DNA from: Porphyridium purpureum
Taxonomy: Eukaryota > Rhodophyta > Bangiophyceae > Porphyridiales > Porphyridiaceae
Assembly: GCA_008690995.1 (NCBI GenBank)
Contig: VRMN01000013.1
Coordinates: 1-64,000 of the forward strand
Direction: 5' to 3'
DNA length: 64,000 bases
This document shows, piece by piece, positions 42,501-51,676 of this stretch. A program made the position numbers and the translations under genes. Numbering within the stretch: the stretch's first letter is position 1; the number at the start of each line of letters is the position of its first letter. The notes beneath the pieces are model-generated. The model saw only the letters and a program-made list of their open reading frames with translations, was not told the DNA's origin and did not search any database.

Positions 42501-44375
42501 TCACTGGGTTCTCCCGCTTCAGCCACTCCATGCCCAAGATTGCGTCTTGTCCCGCAATCCGGCAAATGGCAAAGTTAGCGGCCCCTGAGTACCCATCGCT
42601 CAGTTCAAACTTGACATTGGAGACTTCTCCGGCTGTTTCCAATACAGACCCATCCGCTAGGGTCACATGATCTCTCTTCCACGACGCCTTCTGCTTCAGG
42701 CCGTCGGATTTCTGCACAAAGTCCACGCTCATGAAGTTGTCCGTCGCGCCACTGTCAATCAAAAACGTGGCCTCTCCGTCGGACTTGTGCACTTTTCCTC
42801 GAACTCGAAGAAGCATGGCAGCTCCCATCCCTCCAAGTTCCTTGATCACGGGCTGATTTGCGCTCGAGTTTCGCCCACAAGGTGTCGGACAGCCAGACCT
42901 TGGCTTACCAAGGCCACCACAGCGGTCTTCATTACCGCCCCTAGAAGTTTCGTAACGTGTGCGAGCCTCCTTTCCCTCTGACTGTCCGAGGAACCTCTCT
43001 ACTCGAGCTCCTCGTTTTTTGACTCCAGCGAGTCTCCCTCCAGCTGCTGGATAGTCTTACTTGCCTCGGGACACGTCCTGGCGATGTGCCCCGGCTTTCC
43101 ACAATTCCAGCATTTGAGCTCGCTTCGAACACGCCTCTGACCCTGCACATGTCCCAGCTCCATCGGGACGGGTCCTTCCTGCGCTGCACGACCGAAAAAT
43201 GGCGTCCTCACACTTGAATCACGCACGCCGCGGGTCGCATGAATGGCGTCGTCCACGACCACCGCCACCTGCGCAGCCTCCGCGAACGTACTCACTCCTC
43301 GCTTGTACACTTCCAAGCGGACCTCGGGCTTCAGACCCCTCACGAAGCGGTCCATCATTTCTGCGTCCGACAAGTCCGGAATCACAAGTGCCGCGTCCTG
43401 AAAAGCCGCCACATACGCATGGGCCGGGCCTTTCTGCGAAAGACGCGTCAACTTGTCCCTTGCACGCCTGATCGAATCCTGCGGCGTGAACCGAGCACTC
43501 ACGAGGGCAGCAAAATCATTCCACGTCGTGGGGATCTCCTGCGGGTAGCGCTCGCAGTTCAGAACCCACCAATGAAGCGCCTCTCCCTCGAAATAGTCAG
43601 AAGTCAAGTCCACAGCACGCCTCTCCGCAAGCAGACGTTTCTCCAAATCGTCCGGGTGGATGCTCTCCAACAGCCGGCCCAAGATCTTCTTTCTCGCCTG
43701 GAACAACCACGTCTTCACAACCAGAAGGTCACGCTTCCCGTCGAAGCTCATCAGACGGGCCTCCTTCGGGCCACGTGGTCCCAGCGTCTCCGAATCAATC
43801 TCCATGCTTTCTGAACTAAAGCACGCTCAACGATCACGACAACGACACAAACAGCAAGCCTCCGATGCTCACGTTCTCCAACAGCTGCGCGCAACACGAA
43901 CGGGCTCGGTCGCCCTCAGGACCACAAATCGACACACGAAGCGGTCCTCTCACGCACACGCACGCACAGCAATCTTCTCACGCACACACAACAAAGCACA
44001 CAGCAATCCTCCTCTGTTGCGCTGGATGGGGAGCGGCCCGGGCCTTTGCACTGGGGCGGGGATTATAGATGCGATCTTGTATGGAGGTGTTCGGCGCCTA
44101 CCTTCGCAAAGGTGGTCGTGCGACACTAGGATGAATCCTAGTGAAGGCTGACCGTTACGGCTCTTGCCTACTAATACGTGCTAAGGCAGAGAGCGAGTCC
44201 GCCGTCAAGGCCTAGGCCTATCGTACAGCCAAGACTGAGACCCGCTTCCACCCGTCGCACCCTCCGGATCGACTTACTCGAACCCCCTTACCCGCAGACT
44301 CTCCCACCCAGGCAACCCCAGAGAAACTCTAAGAGAACCTTAGAGCAACCCCAGGTAACCAGCGATGATACCAAA

Positions 44376-44679
44376 TGTTACCAATGCTGTGCCTTTTTCT
44401 CTTCTTCTCTTCTTCCTCTTCTTACCTCTTCTCTCTCCGAGCAAGACCTGACCGGCTAGTCCGGGCAGGCGCGTCGCCTTTTTATACCCTTACTTCCGCC
44501 AGGGACAGCAAGGCGCCAAGAGAAATGACAATGCAAACCATTGGCATTTCTGCGCGCGTCTAGAAGGTTCTGGAACCTCTAGAAGCTTCTCGAAACGGTT
44601 AAACGGTCTGCCGGTTTAACGGCTTACCGGTTTCGGATTAACCGAACCGTTCTAGGTGACTGGGGTCGAACGGATAACA
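44376..44679 (-). repeat. LTR of the Gypsy element (upstream copy in element sense)
   Basis: 304 bp. Next to it inside the element, on the minus strand, is the primer-site-like TGGTATCATCGC (about 44,362-44,373). Confidence 0.92.
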
Positions 44680-44818
44680 CACCCGCTCTTTCCTTGCCTT
44701 TCCCTCCCGGTTGGACGATTCCCAGTGTTTCGCGGGACGTGCAATCGATTGGCGTGCTCAAAACACACCCTTGTCTATCAAGATTCTTCACTTTTACACG
44801 AACTTCACTTTTTATGAG

Positions 44819-44846
44819 GGTGTTGCAAACATCTTGGCCAGGACTG
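44819..44846 (-). repeat. Right terminal inverted repeat of the Tc1 element
   Basis: Reverse complement of the left end, followed by TA at 44,847-44,848. Confidence 0.9.
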
Positions 44847-44848
44847 TA

Positions 44849-45196
44849 CTCACAAACCCTGAACTAGAAGAAACAACAGAGTAAGAGAGGAAGAGCGGCG
44901 GGCCAAAAATCTCGTGCGGGCTAAAAGTCCCTCCTCCCTTGATAGGCAGCTTTGGCGCCTCTTTCCAAACCTGAGGGGTCGCCCTTTCGTGCCTCTCCAC
45001 ATTCCAAACCTGCGCGGGCTCAGATTGCGACCCTTCGCTTTCGACCAAAGAGATCGAAACCTGGTCATCGCTCGAAACGGGCGCTGCGCCCGGTGGCGAT
45101 CCGTGAGCTGACGTGTGGATTCGTCACAGGGACCGGTAGTGCGCGGAGGCGACGGTGGTGAAGAATTTTTGTGTGGGGATTGGTTGGGTTGGCAGT
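44849..45196 (+). promoter_or_regulatory. Upstream region of the HEAT-repeat gene
   Basis: About 350 bases from the Tc1 end to the ATG of the next gene, non-repetitive by eye. The Tc1 insertion therefore lies very close to the promoter. No TATA box was recognised. A minus-strand frame covering this area is antisense to the gene and is not supported. Confidence 0.4.
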
Positions 45197-47374
45197 ATGG
45201 CGGATATTCGTCTTCAGGCGGTGCACTCCGTGCCTGCCTCCGGGCCGCGGGGCGCTGGCGCTTCCGATGGTGGGGCGCTTGACATGGCAGACTTGCTGGC
45301 GGGGCTGGGTGACGAGAAGCAGCTGATGCGCGAGCGTGCGCTTCTGGCGCTTCGCAAGTGGTTGGGAAGCAGTGGCGCCAACGAGGATCTTGGGACGGTT
45401 GTGGATGCGTTGCTTGGCGCGCTGGAGAAAGAGGCCGGGGCGGGGCATGCGGAGGAACAGATGTGGCAGCTACGATGCGGCCTACTTTTGGCGCTTCGCG
45501 ACGTCGTGCTGTATTTGGAAACCCATCGTGTGGATCCTGCGAACGGAAAGGACGTGAGTGCGGTCTTAAAGCCGCAGGACGAGGAGAGGATGGTCCAGCA
45601 GGCCATGATCGGGGTGGGCCGCGCAGAGCTGCGAGAGAGGCAGGCCGGTGCCCAGCTGCTCGGCGCAATGGCCAAGCTTCGCGGTGCGATTGTTTGGCGA
45701 CAGACGGGTGACGCTCTGCTAGGGAGCGTCGAGGCGTCGTTTGAGCTGGACGAGAAGCAGCGCTCGCAGGAGAGTGCCGAGCTAGTGAAGCGTACCGCAA
45801 ACGACTCAGCTCTGCAAAAGTCCGGCACGCAGCTGCTGCATGACACGGAAGGCTGGCGGAATCTTGAGACAAGCCTCAGCGCGGTGCGCTGCATTTTCGA
45901 GGCGTGCGGTGCGCAGATCTTTATGATGGCTAGTTCCGAGTCGCCGGCTTCGGGCGACAATGTTCACGCGCGGCTTCTCCCACTTGTGCTGCGCGCGCGC
46001 GAACACACCAACCGATTTGTGCGTGAGACGGCGCTGTTTGTGCTGACGGCGCTGGTGGTGGGTGCGTCTGAATGCGATCAGGCGAAGAAGGATGCACAAG
46101 ACACGTCCCTACTGGCCCTCGCCGAGCGTGTGGCCGAGTCCATTGCGCGCGGGCTCGATGACAACTGGAGCCAGGTGCGCTTTGCAGGTTGCGTGTGTGC
46201 GCGCGAGTTCATGTCGCGACTGGATCCTTCGCACCGCGAGGCATTCTACCCGCTTCTGCTGGCGCGCATGTGCTTGAACCGCCATTACGTGGCGGAGGGC
46301 GTGCGGTTGTACTCGCAAACGAGTTGGAAGCTTGTGATGGGTTCGCAGGGACGTCAAACGCTCACAGAATACATTGCGAATGTCGTGGCATATTATACGA
46401 CGCAGTGTGATGCAGACAACCACGCGGTGCGCGAGGCAGCTTGTCAGGCCTTTTCTGAGCTCGCCACGAAGCTTCCGGACGAGGCGGCCGTTATTCCGTT
46501 CATCCCAAGCATGCTTGGCGCACTTGTCAACTGCTTCAAGGATGAGAGCTGGCCAGTGCGCGACTGTGCGTGCACGGCGAGCGCGCAAATTGTGTCACGC
46601 TTTGGCGCTTTGTCTGAAAATGGCGGCGCTGAGGCGTGCGCATCGTTCTTACCAGAGCTGCACAGCCTTTGGGTGGCGCATCTAGCCGACAACATTCCGA
46701 CTGTTCGTGCCAACTCGGCACGCGCGCTCGCGGAGCTTGCCGCAGTATTTGATGGGGATCATGCGCTTTGTGGGGCGAAGCGCGCTGTTGCAGAATGCCG
46801 TGCGCTGCTGCCGCGCGTACATGAGCAGCCGCGCGACTCGAAGAGATACGCTGCCGCACAGGACACACAGTTTGGCGCTTCGCACAAGCTGGCGCGCGAT
46901 AATGATCCCCAGTTGCACGAGAACCAAACCATGTATTCGTGTGGATCGCTCGCGCCAAAGCTAAAGCGCGGTGGCGGGTGCATGGACCACGGTTTTGCGC
47001 GCCACAAGCAGCCATGGGAGGAAACCGACGGAGCTCTGCGCCTGTTTGGCGCACTCCACCGCGTACACAATAAGAGCATCCACCCATGCGCCGAGCTGCT
47101 CGGCGACTTTGTGCAGCTCGCAGCTCAGATGAACACTGAATTTGCGCACGCGCCGTACCTGATCGAAACCTTATGGCTCTCACTGATCGAAGCGCTGCCA
47201 GCCATCTCGAAGGAGCAGCTCGAGCCTTTCGTTGCGGCACTGCTGTCGCCGCTGCACGCGGCGGAAAAGTGTAATCATCCGTTGGCTGAGAACGCGGCGC
47301 GCAGCGCGGGCACGAAACTTCGTTCCAAACTTGGCTTCACGGCGTGGAAGCAGGCACACGAAGCCGAACAGTAG
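45197..47374 (+). CDS. HEAT/ARM-repeat protein, 725 aa
   Basis: The ATG at 45,197 (MADIRLQAV) is chosen over an upstream non-ATG extension. The protein is a helical solenoid: repeated helix pairs with Ala/Leu-rich consensus such as LMRERALLALRKWL, NHAVREAACQAFSELATKLP, DESWPVRDCACTASAQIVSRF and NIPTVRANSARALAELAAVF, spaced about 40-60 residues. An insertion rich in charged and polar residues (about 550-610) interrupts the repeats before the last helices. Such proteins act as scaffolds or transport adaptors. Importin-like or other uncharacterised algal/plant HEAT proteins are the nearest impression, but I cannot name the family. No intron or break was seen. It begins a block of host genes after the transposon cluster. 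Confidence 0.75.
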   Translation: MADIRLQAVHSVPASGPRGAGASDGGALDMADLLAGLGDEKQLMRERALLALRKWLGSSGANEDLGTVVDALLGALEKEAGAGHAEEQMWQLRCGLLLALRDVVLYLETHRVDPANGKDVSAVLKPQDEERMVQQAMIGVGRAELRERQAGAQLLGAMAKLRGAIVWRQTGDALLGSVEASFELDEKQRSQESAELVKRTANDSALQKSGTQLLHDTEGWRNLETSLSAVRCIFEACGAQIFMMASSESPASGDNVHARLLPLVLRAREHTNRFVRETALFVLTALVVGASECDQAKKDAQDTSLLALAERVAESIARGLDDNWSQVRFAGCVCAREFMSRLDPSHREAFYPLLLARMCLNRHYVAEGVRLYSQTSWKLVMGSQGRQTLTEYIANVVAYYTTQCDADNHAVREAACQAFSELATKLPDEAAVIPFIPSMLGALVNCFKDESWPVRDCACTASAQIVSRFGALSENGGAEACASFLPELHSLWVAHLADNIPTVRANSARALAELAAVFDGDHALCGAKRAVAECRALLPRVHEQPRDSKRYAAAQDTQFGASHKLARDNDPQLHENQTMYSCGSLAPKLKRGGGCMDHGFARHKQPWEETDGALRLFGALHRVHNKSIHPCAELLGDFVQLAAQMNTEFAHAPYLIETLWLSLIEALPAISKEQLEPFVAALLSPLHAAEKCNHPLAENAARSAGTKLRSKLGFTAWKQAHEAEQ

Positions 47375-47739
47375 ATCTCAAGACTGACATCGATACTGAA
47401 TCCATTGACGCCACCACGCGAACGAAACGTTCTGGAGGTCGTAGCTCGCAGTTCGCAGGTCACACGTCTTTGCCTGCATTGTTTCTGCCCTCGACCCAAA
47501 ATTCAAAACGAGGAAATCGAGTGAAGTACAGCGATTAGGTACAGTGATAGTGTACTCTTTTACTGTACCCTCAGCCACTGATTAAAACAGGAGTTTCTGG
47601 CAGGAACGCATTTTCTGATGAAAACACGGGTTTCCTGCGATTTTTGAGAGAGACAGAAGAGATGCGGTGTGTGTGCTGGCGGTTGTGGGAGCGGGGGAAG
47701 AAGGCTCAGAGAGCGTGGTGCGTTGTTGGGCGTGTCGCG
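47375..47739. other. Intergenic region between HEAT-repeat gene and UBX gene
   Basis: Terminator of the first gene and promoter of the second, both on the plus strand. It has a short GTACAGTGATAGTGTAC near-palindrome around 47,536-47,552. Nothing else was recognised. Confidence 0.35.
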
Positions 47740-48975
47740 ATGGCGGATCAGGGTCAGGATCCGGCGCGCGTGGATAAGGTGGTGCAGTTCATGTCTGTCA
47801 CAGGCGCGGATGTGTCCACCGCGAACTTTTTCCTGGAGAGCGCCGCGTGGGATGTGAGCGCGGCGGTGGCCGCGTTTCTGGATCACGGCGCCGCTGGCGA
47901 CGCGCCGGGCTCTGGCGCTGGACCGACAGCCGCGCCGCGCGCAAGTGCAGGTGTCGCGGCTCCTGCCGCCACGCCGGCGCCATCGAACCAGGCGGAGCGG
48001 TCCGCAGCCACATCTGCCGCGGGCAAGAGCCGATTCGCGACACTAGCCGACGTGATGGCACGGAATGAGGACGACGAAGAGGACGATGACGAGCCGCAAG
48101 GGTACTACGCCGGCGGGGAAAAGTCTGGGCAGATGATTCAGGACCCCAGGGATATTGACAGAAGAAGAGGTGAGAAGCAGAGGCGCGAGCGGGCAGCCGC
48201 AGCGGGTGAACGCACCGATATCAGCGAGTCAATCATGGAGCGCGCGAGGCAGATGGCCTCGCAAATGGACACCGAGCTGCAAAAGGCGCGTGATAATCAA
48301 AAGTTTGTTGGTGCAGGCTATCGGCTGGGTGACGAAGCCGGCGCGTCGGACCAGGCCCAGGCGCCGAGCCAACCCGCCGCATTGGGGAGGAAACTGATCA
48401 CGAAACGCCTTGTGTTCTACCAGAATGGCTTTGTCATTGAAGGACCGAATGCCGTGCTGCGTGCGTATGACGACCCGTCCAACGCAGAGTTTCTGCACGA
48501 TGTTGAGCGAGGCTTCGTGCCGCGCGAAATGGAGTCAGACGAGGTTGCGCAGGTAGACATTGAGCTGGAAAATCGCCGCAATGAAGAGTATGTTCCGCCA
48601 AAACCGCAAGTCGTGCCGTTTAGCGGCTCCGGGATGCGGCTCCGTGACGCGAGCAGCAGCACCGTCGCCGCTGTCACGGCGCCGACCGCATCGGCTGCGT
48701 CAGGCTCGAACGCACGCGCGCCCTCTGTCGATGAACAACTGCCTGTCTATTCGGTCCAGGTGCGCCTTGCTGACGGCCGCCGACTTGTTGCGCGTCTGAA
48801 TGAATCGCATACGATTGCGGACCTGCGGGCGTTTGTGAACACGTCAGACCCAGCAAGCAGCGCCCACGCATACGACCTGGCCCTCACCTTTCCGAAAAAG
48901 GTGTTGGCGGACACCAGCAAGACGCTCAAGGACGAAGGTTTGAAAGGCGCTGTCGTAGTACAGACAATGCGGTAA
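47740..48975 (+). CDS. p47/Shp1-type UBX protein, cofactor of the p97/Cdc48 ATPase, 411 aa
   Basis: The ATG at 47,740 (MADQGQDPARV) fits the family start. Domains in order: a UBA-like domain at residues about 5-50 (VDKVVQFMSVTG... AAVAAFLDHG), a disordered Ala/Pro-rich and acidic linker with DEDDEEDDDE-like runs, a SEP domain at about 225-285 (RLVFYQNGFVIEGP... FLHDVERGFVPREM), and a UBX domain at about 330-410 (VQVRLADGRRLVARLNESHTIADLRAF... LTFPKKVL). This set and order are those of p47/NSFL1C/Shp1, which links p97/Cdc48 to ubiquitinated or membrane-fusion substrates. In the UBX loop the sequence is FPKKVL, close to the family FP-x-(K/R)-x-L. No intron was seen. Confidence 0.92.
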   Translation: MADQGQDPARVDKVVQFMSVTGADVSTANFFLESAAWDVSAAVAAFLDHGAAGDAPGSGAGPTAAPRASAGVAAPAATPAPSNQAERSAATSAAGKSRFATLADVMARNEDDEEDDDEPQGYYAGGEKSGQMIQDPRDIDRRRGEKQRRERAAAAGERTDISESIMERARQMASQMDTELQKARDNQKFVGAGYRLGDEAGASDQAQAPSQPAALGRKLITKRLVFYQNGFVIEGPNAVLRAYDDPSNAEFLHDVERGFVPREMESDEVAQVDIELENRRNEEYVPPKPQVVPFSGSGMRLRDASSSTVAAVTAPTASAASGSNARAPSVDEQLPVYSVQVRLADGRRLVARLNESHTIADLRAFVNTSDPASSAHAYDLALTFPKKVLADTSKTLKDEGLKGAVVVQTMR

Positions 48976-49393
48976 CTTTATGTGGCTGTTACGCTTGCTC
49001 AACATGCTTTCCCCTTTGTACCTCCATGAGTGGTTTTCTTTTGCAAATACCGAATCAAACATCTGCTTTACAAAAGGCAGTGTTTTCGAAAACGCATGCA
49101 TGCTTCATGACGCGTAGGATGCATGCGCGCGGACAGGCTACCTCAATCAGTATTTTTGTTCGACAAAGCGCGAACCTCTCTTTCACAAGGAGAGGGATAC
49201 GCGAACTTGACATTCTAAAAAAATTGATGTCCTCAACACAACGTGGCAAATCCTGTTAGCCGATCGGTCGCTCACACGAGGGGCCCAGTTCGAGCTTTTT
49301 CGGAAGGGTGGAATGACCTGTCCAAAGCGTACCATGCATCGTACTAGACCTCCTGCATCTCGCTTACGCAGTCGGCGCTGGCGTCTCGCTCAC
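48976..49393. other. Convergent intergenic region
   Basis: Between two genes that end towards each other. It should hold both 3' ends. It has short ATGCATGC-type runs near 49,095-49,130. No other feature was recognised. Confidence 0.35.
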
Positions 49394-50839
49394 CTACTCA
49401 ACGCGGGGCTCCTCAGTTGAGTCGTCAATCCCTTCTAAACCGCGTCCAAAGATTTCTTCATCTGGCTCCTCGGTTGGGGACTCGGTCTCTTCTGCCCCTC
49501 GATCAAATATCTCGTCATCTCCTGTGGGCTCCTCTGTTGGCTCTTCAGTCGGCTCCTCAGTCGGCTCTTCAGTCGGCTCTTCGGCTGGTCCCTCGGTCGT
49601 GTCTTCCACTTGCCGCTCCAGGAACTCCAGCTCGAATCCTGGCTCCGGGGCCTCGGACGGCTGTTCCGACGGCTCGATGTCAAAAGGATCGAAAAAGGGT
49701 AGATCAGAAGGATCCGCCGGCGGTACAACGTCGCCGATTTCAGTTTGACGCCGGGCGCCGGTGCCAGATTCCACCAAATTCGGCTCGACACTCACAGCCA
49801 CATCGTTCGACCCTGCGAAGAGATTCGCTAAGACTTGGCCCAATTGCGACAGAAGATTGTTGATCACGTCCAAAATCGACGCGCCACCATCCACTTCGTC
49901 TTCTTGACGCTGAGTCAAGCTCTGTGTCTCCTCCAACAAAGCCGGTCGAATTGAGGTCAATGTTTCCGCTCTCACCGGGGCCTGGGGCACGTCGATGGAC
50001 CCCACTGGTGTCTCGGTCACATCAACACCGCCGCCGCGCTCGAAGTCGGGCTCTTCCGCCTGAATTGGTGGCTCATTTGGCGGGAGTTCCGCAAGTTCGG
50101 GTCCCTCGGTCAAATCAGCGTCAATGTCAAACCCGAAATCAGGCTCTTCCGTCAGTCCCGCTTCACCTGGTAATTCGGTTTCCGAAAGAGCGTCGAATGG
50201 GTCCTCCGGCCCGTCAAATCCGAGCGCTTCCTCAAGTTGCTCGGCTGTTAGGTCGAAAGGATTTGCCTCAGTGTCCGATGCTGGAGCGCCATCATTCATG
50301 TTGAGGATCTCTTCCATCATGGCCAGAAACTCGTCCTCCTCACCGGCTTGCCTCAAGACCATTTTCCGCATGCGCGAGCGCGTCTGAAACGGGTCGTTTG
50401 GCTCAAGGTCCTCCGTAAACTCCTCGACAACATCCTCTGGGATTGCAGACGTCCCAATATCATCGACCAGAGGCTTGGAAGGCAACGAAAGCAAGCGCCT
50501 TGATACCGCAGGGTCACTGGTGATATTGTCCAAGGGATCTGGCACATCGTCAAATTCGAGATCCTTTTCCAGATCCTCAATGCTGGTGTCCGTGAACGTG
50601 CCATTCATATCGGGCGGCTGATCCAGCTGAATCCCCAGGATATCTTCGAGCTCGCTCATAAAGTCATCCACGGCGTCACTTGCCGTCTGCCTTTCGGACA
50701 CAACAACCTTGGAGGCTCTCCCAACCGCGGCGCGGTCGTTCTCCACGGGCTTGTGGTTCACATCCTGCAGGACCGCCACGACCAGCAGCAGAAACACCGC
50801 GCCGACACCTGCGGCAACCGCCAGTCTTCTATTTGCCAT
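49394..50839 (-). CDS. Acidic single-pass membrane or secreted protein with EEPT repeats, 481 aa
   Basis: The ATG at 50,839 (MANRRLAV) gives an N-terminal basic residue cluster followed by AAGVGAVFLLLVVAVL, a signal anchor or signal peptide at about residues 7-23. The frame is open further upstream but only into a (CA)n-rich leader. The rest is strongly acidic and low in aromatic residues, rich in Glu, Asp, Pro and Thr, with segments PFD(A/L)... repeated. Near residues 425-450 there are five consecutive EEPT units, then E-S-P-T-E-E-P. It is probably disordered and extracellular or luminal; Thr in EEPT may be glycosylated. No known family was recognised. Cell-wall or Golgi localisation is a guess. 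Confidence 0.65.
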   Translation of the reverse strand: MANRRLAVAAGVGAVFLLLVVAVLQDVNHKPVENDRAAVGRASKVVVSERQTASDAVDDFMSELEDILGIQLDQPPDMNGTFTDTSIEDLEKDLEFDDVPDPLDNITSDPAVSRRLLSLPSKPLVDDIGTSAIPEDVVEEFTEDLEPNDPFQTRSRMRKMVLRQAGEEDEFLAMMEEILNMNDGAPASDTEANPFDLTAEQLEEALGFDGPEDPFDALSETELPGEAGLTEEPDFGFDIDADLTEGPELAELPPNEPPIQAEEPDFERGGGVDVTETPVGSIDVPQAPVRAETLTSIRPALLEETQSLTQRQEDEVDGGASILDVINNLLSQLGQVLANLFAGSNDVAVSVEPNLVESGTGARRQTEIGDVVPPADPSDLPFFDPFDIEPSEQPSEAPEPGFELEFLERQVEDTTEGPAEEPTEEPTEEPTEEPTEEPTGDDEIFDRGAEETESPTEEPDEEIFGRGLEGIDDSTEEPRVE

Positions 50840-51369
50840 GTCTGAGCCCTCCGCCTTTCCGCACACACACACGCACACACGTTCACGTCGCCAGCCGCCT
50901 TGTCTGCCTGTGCCCGCCCCACGCCGGCGTTCCGAGCTCTACACGCACCGCTTCTGTCACGCACACTTCCAACTTCCGCGCCGGTCCGACAGCCGTTTTA
51001 TACCACGCACTTTGTCTGAATACCGACGCCGCCGCTCGTTGTTTACTTGGCTGGGGAGCGCTGCGCTGAAGGCAAGCGCGGCAGATGGTTTGACCCACGC
51101 AGAACAGGAAAACCCGTGACGCAACGGCCAAACAAGTCCAAGTCGCCACATCGCCACATCGCTCCATCGCTCCATCTTGTCGTCCGTAGCGTTCAAATAC
51201 CGGGCGAGATCCGGCACATTACACCGGATCGCGTGTTTGTTTCCATGCCGCGACCTCGGTGCGCCACTTGAACCGCGCCTCGACCTTCACGCGCACAACC
51301 ACCACGCCTCCAGGCGCGCCCGCGACAACGCCACCCTCCCAAAACCCACCACACTGTACCTCCTCCGAT
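50840..51369 (-). promoter_or_regulatory. Upstream region of the acidic-protein gene, up to the Copia 3 insertion
   Basis: Begins with (CA)n/(TG)n repeats at about 50,862-50,885, then unique sequence. Copia 3 starts at 51,375. The promoter of the gene should lie in this 530-base interval, and the leader of the ferredoxin gene on the far side of the element probably began here before insertion. Confidence 0.35.
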
Positions 51370-51374
51370 CAAAC

Positions 51375-51676
51375 CGTGGGTTTTCTGTTAACGATCAACG
51401 AAGAACCCTTTTACTATTCCCCTTCCCTTACCTTCTCTCTTTTCTTCTAGGCTTATCCGTCTGCCATCTCTGCGCGACCGCACCCACTATATAGACGCCC
51501 GCCGGGTCCTTGTTGATGCAATCTGACCACATCGAGTCACGTCACATCGGCATCCGGCGGGACGCTAGTCGAGTCACATCGCATTACACCCGCTGAATCC
51601 CCGTCACGACGTCCCGGTACGTTCGCACTCGCCCTTCCGCACGCCCATCGACGAGTGGGACGGGCAACTTTCCACG
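51375..51676 (-). repeat. LTR of Copia 3 (downstream copy in element sense)
   Basis: 302 bp, with ends CGTGG...CCACG, an inverted pair but not TG...CA. TATA-like TATATAG at about 51,487. The Pol frame ends within it at 51,584. Preceded by target duplication CAAAC (51,370-51,374). Confidence 0.92.

Larger units (their letters stand above)
39194..44679 (-). mobile_element. Gypsy LTR retrotransposon inserted in the Tc1 element, looks whole
   Basis: LTRs at 39,194-39,502 and 44,376-44,679 begin TGTTACC and end ATAACA on the plus strand. The 5-bp target duplication is CACCC (39,189-39,193 and 44,680-44,684). On the minus strand: Gag at about 43,805-42,999 with a CCHC knuckle (CWNCGKPGHIARTC), then Pol at about 42,849-39,622 with protease (FLIDSGATD), reverse transcriptase (YLDD), RNase H, and integrase with HHCC and a D...D core, in Gypsy order. 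No break was seen by eye. A primer-site TGGTATCATCGC follows the 5' LTR and a GA-rich polypurine tract precedes the 3' LTR. LTRs differ mainly in a pyrimidine run, so it is young. Confidence 0.92.
37811..44846 (+). mobile_element. Tc1/mariner transposon, carrying an internal Gypsy insertion
   Basis: Terminal inverted repeats of about 28 bp begin CAGTCCTGGCCAAGATG at 37,811 and end in the reverse complement at 44,846. Both are flanked by TA (37,809-37,810 and 44,847-44,848), the usual Tc1 target duplication. The Tc1 itself would be about 1.5 kb; the rest is the Gypsy element at 39,194-44,679. A related solitary end lies at 19,000-19,026. It sits directly against the right side of element 2 and 350 bases upstream of the HEAT-repeat gene. 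Confidence 0.9.

Noticed and set aside
44850-45872. 340-codon minus-strand frame
   Set aside because: Antisense to the HEAT-repeat gene and low-complexity in translation.
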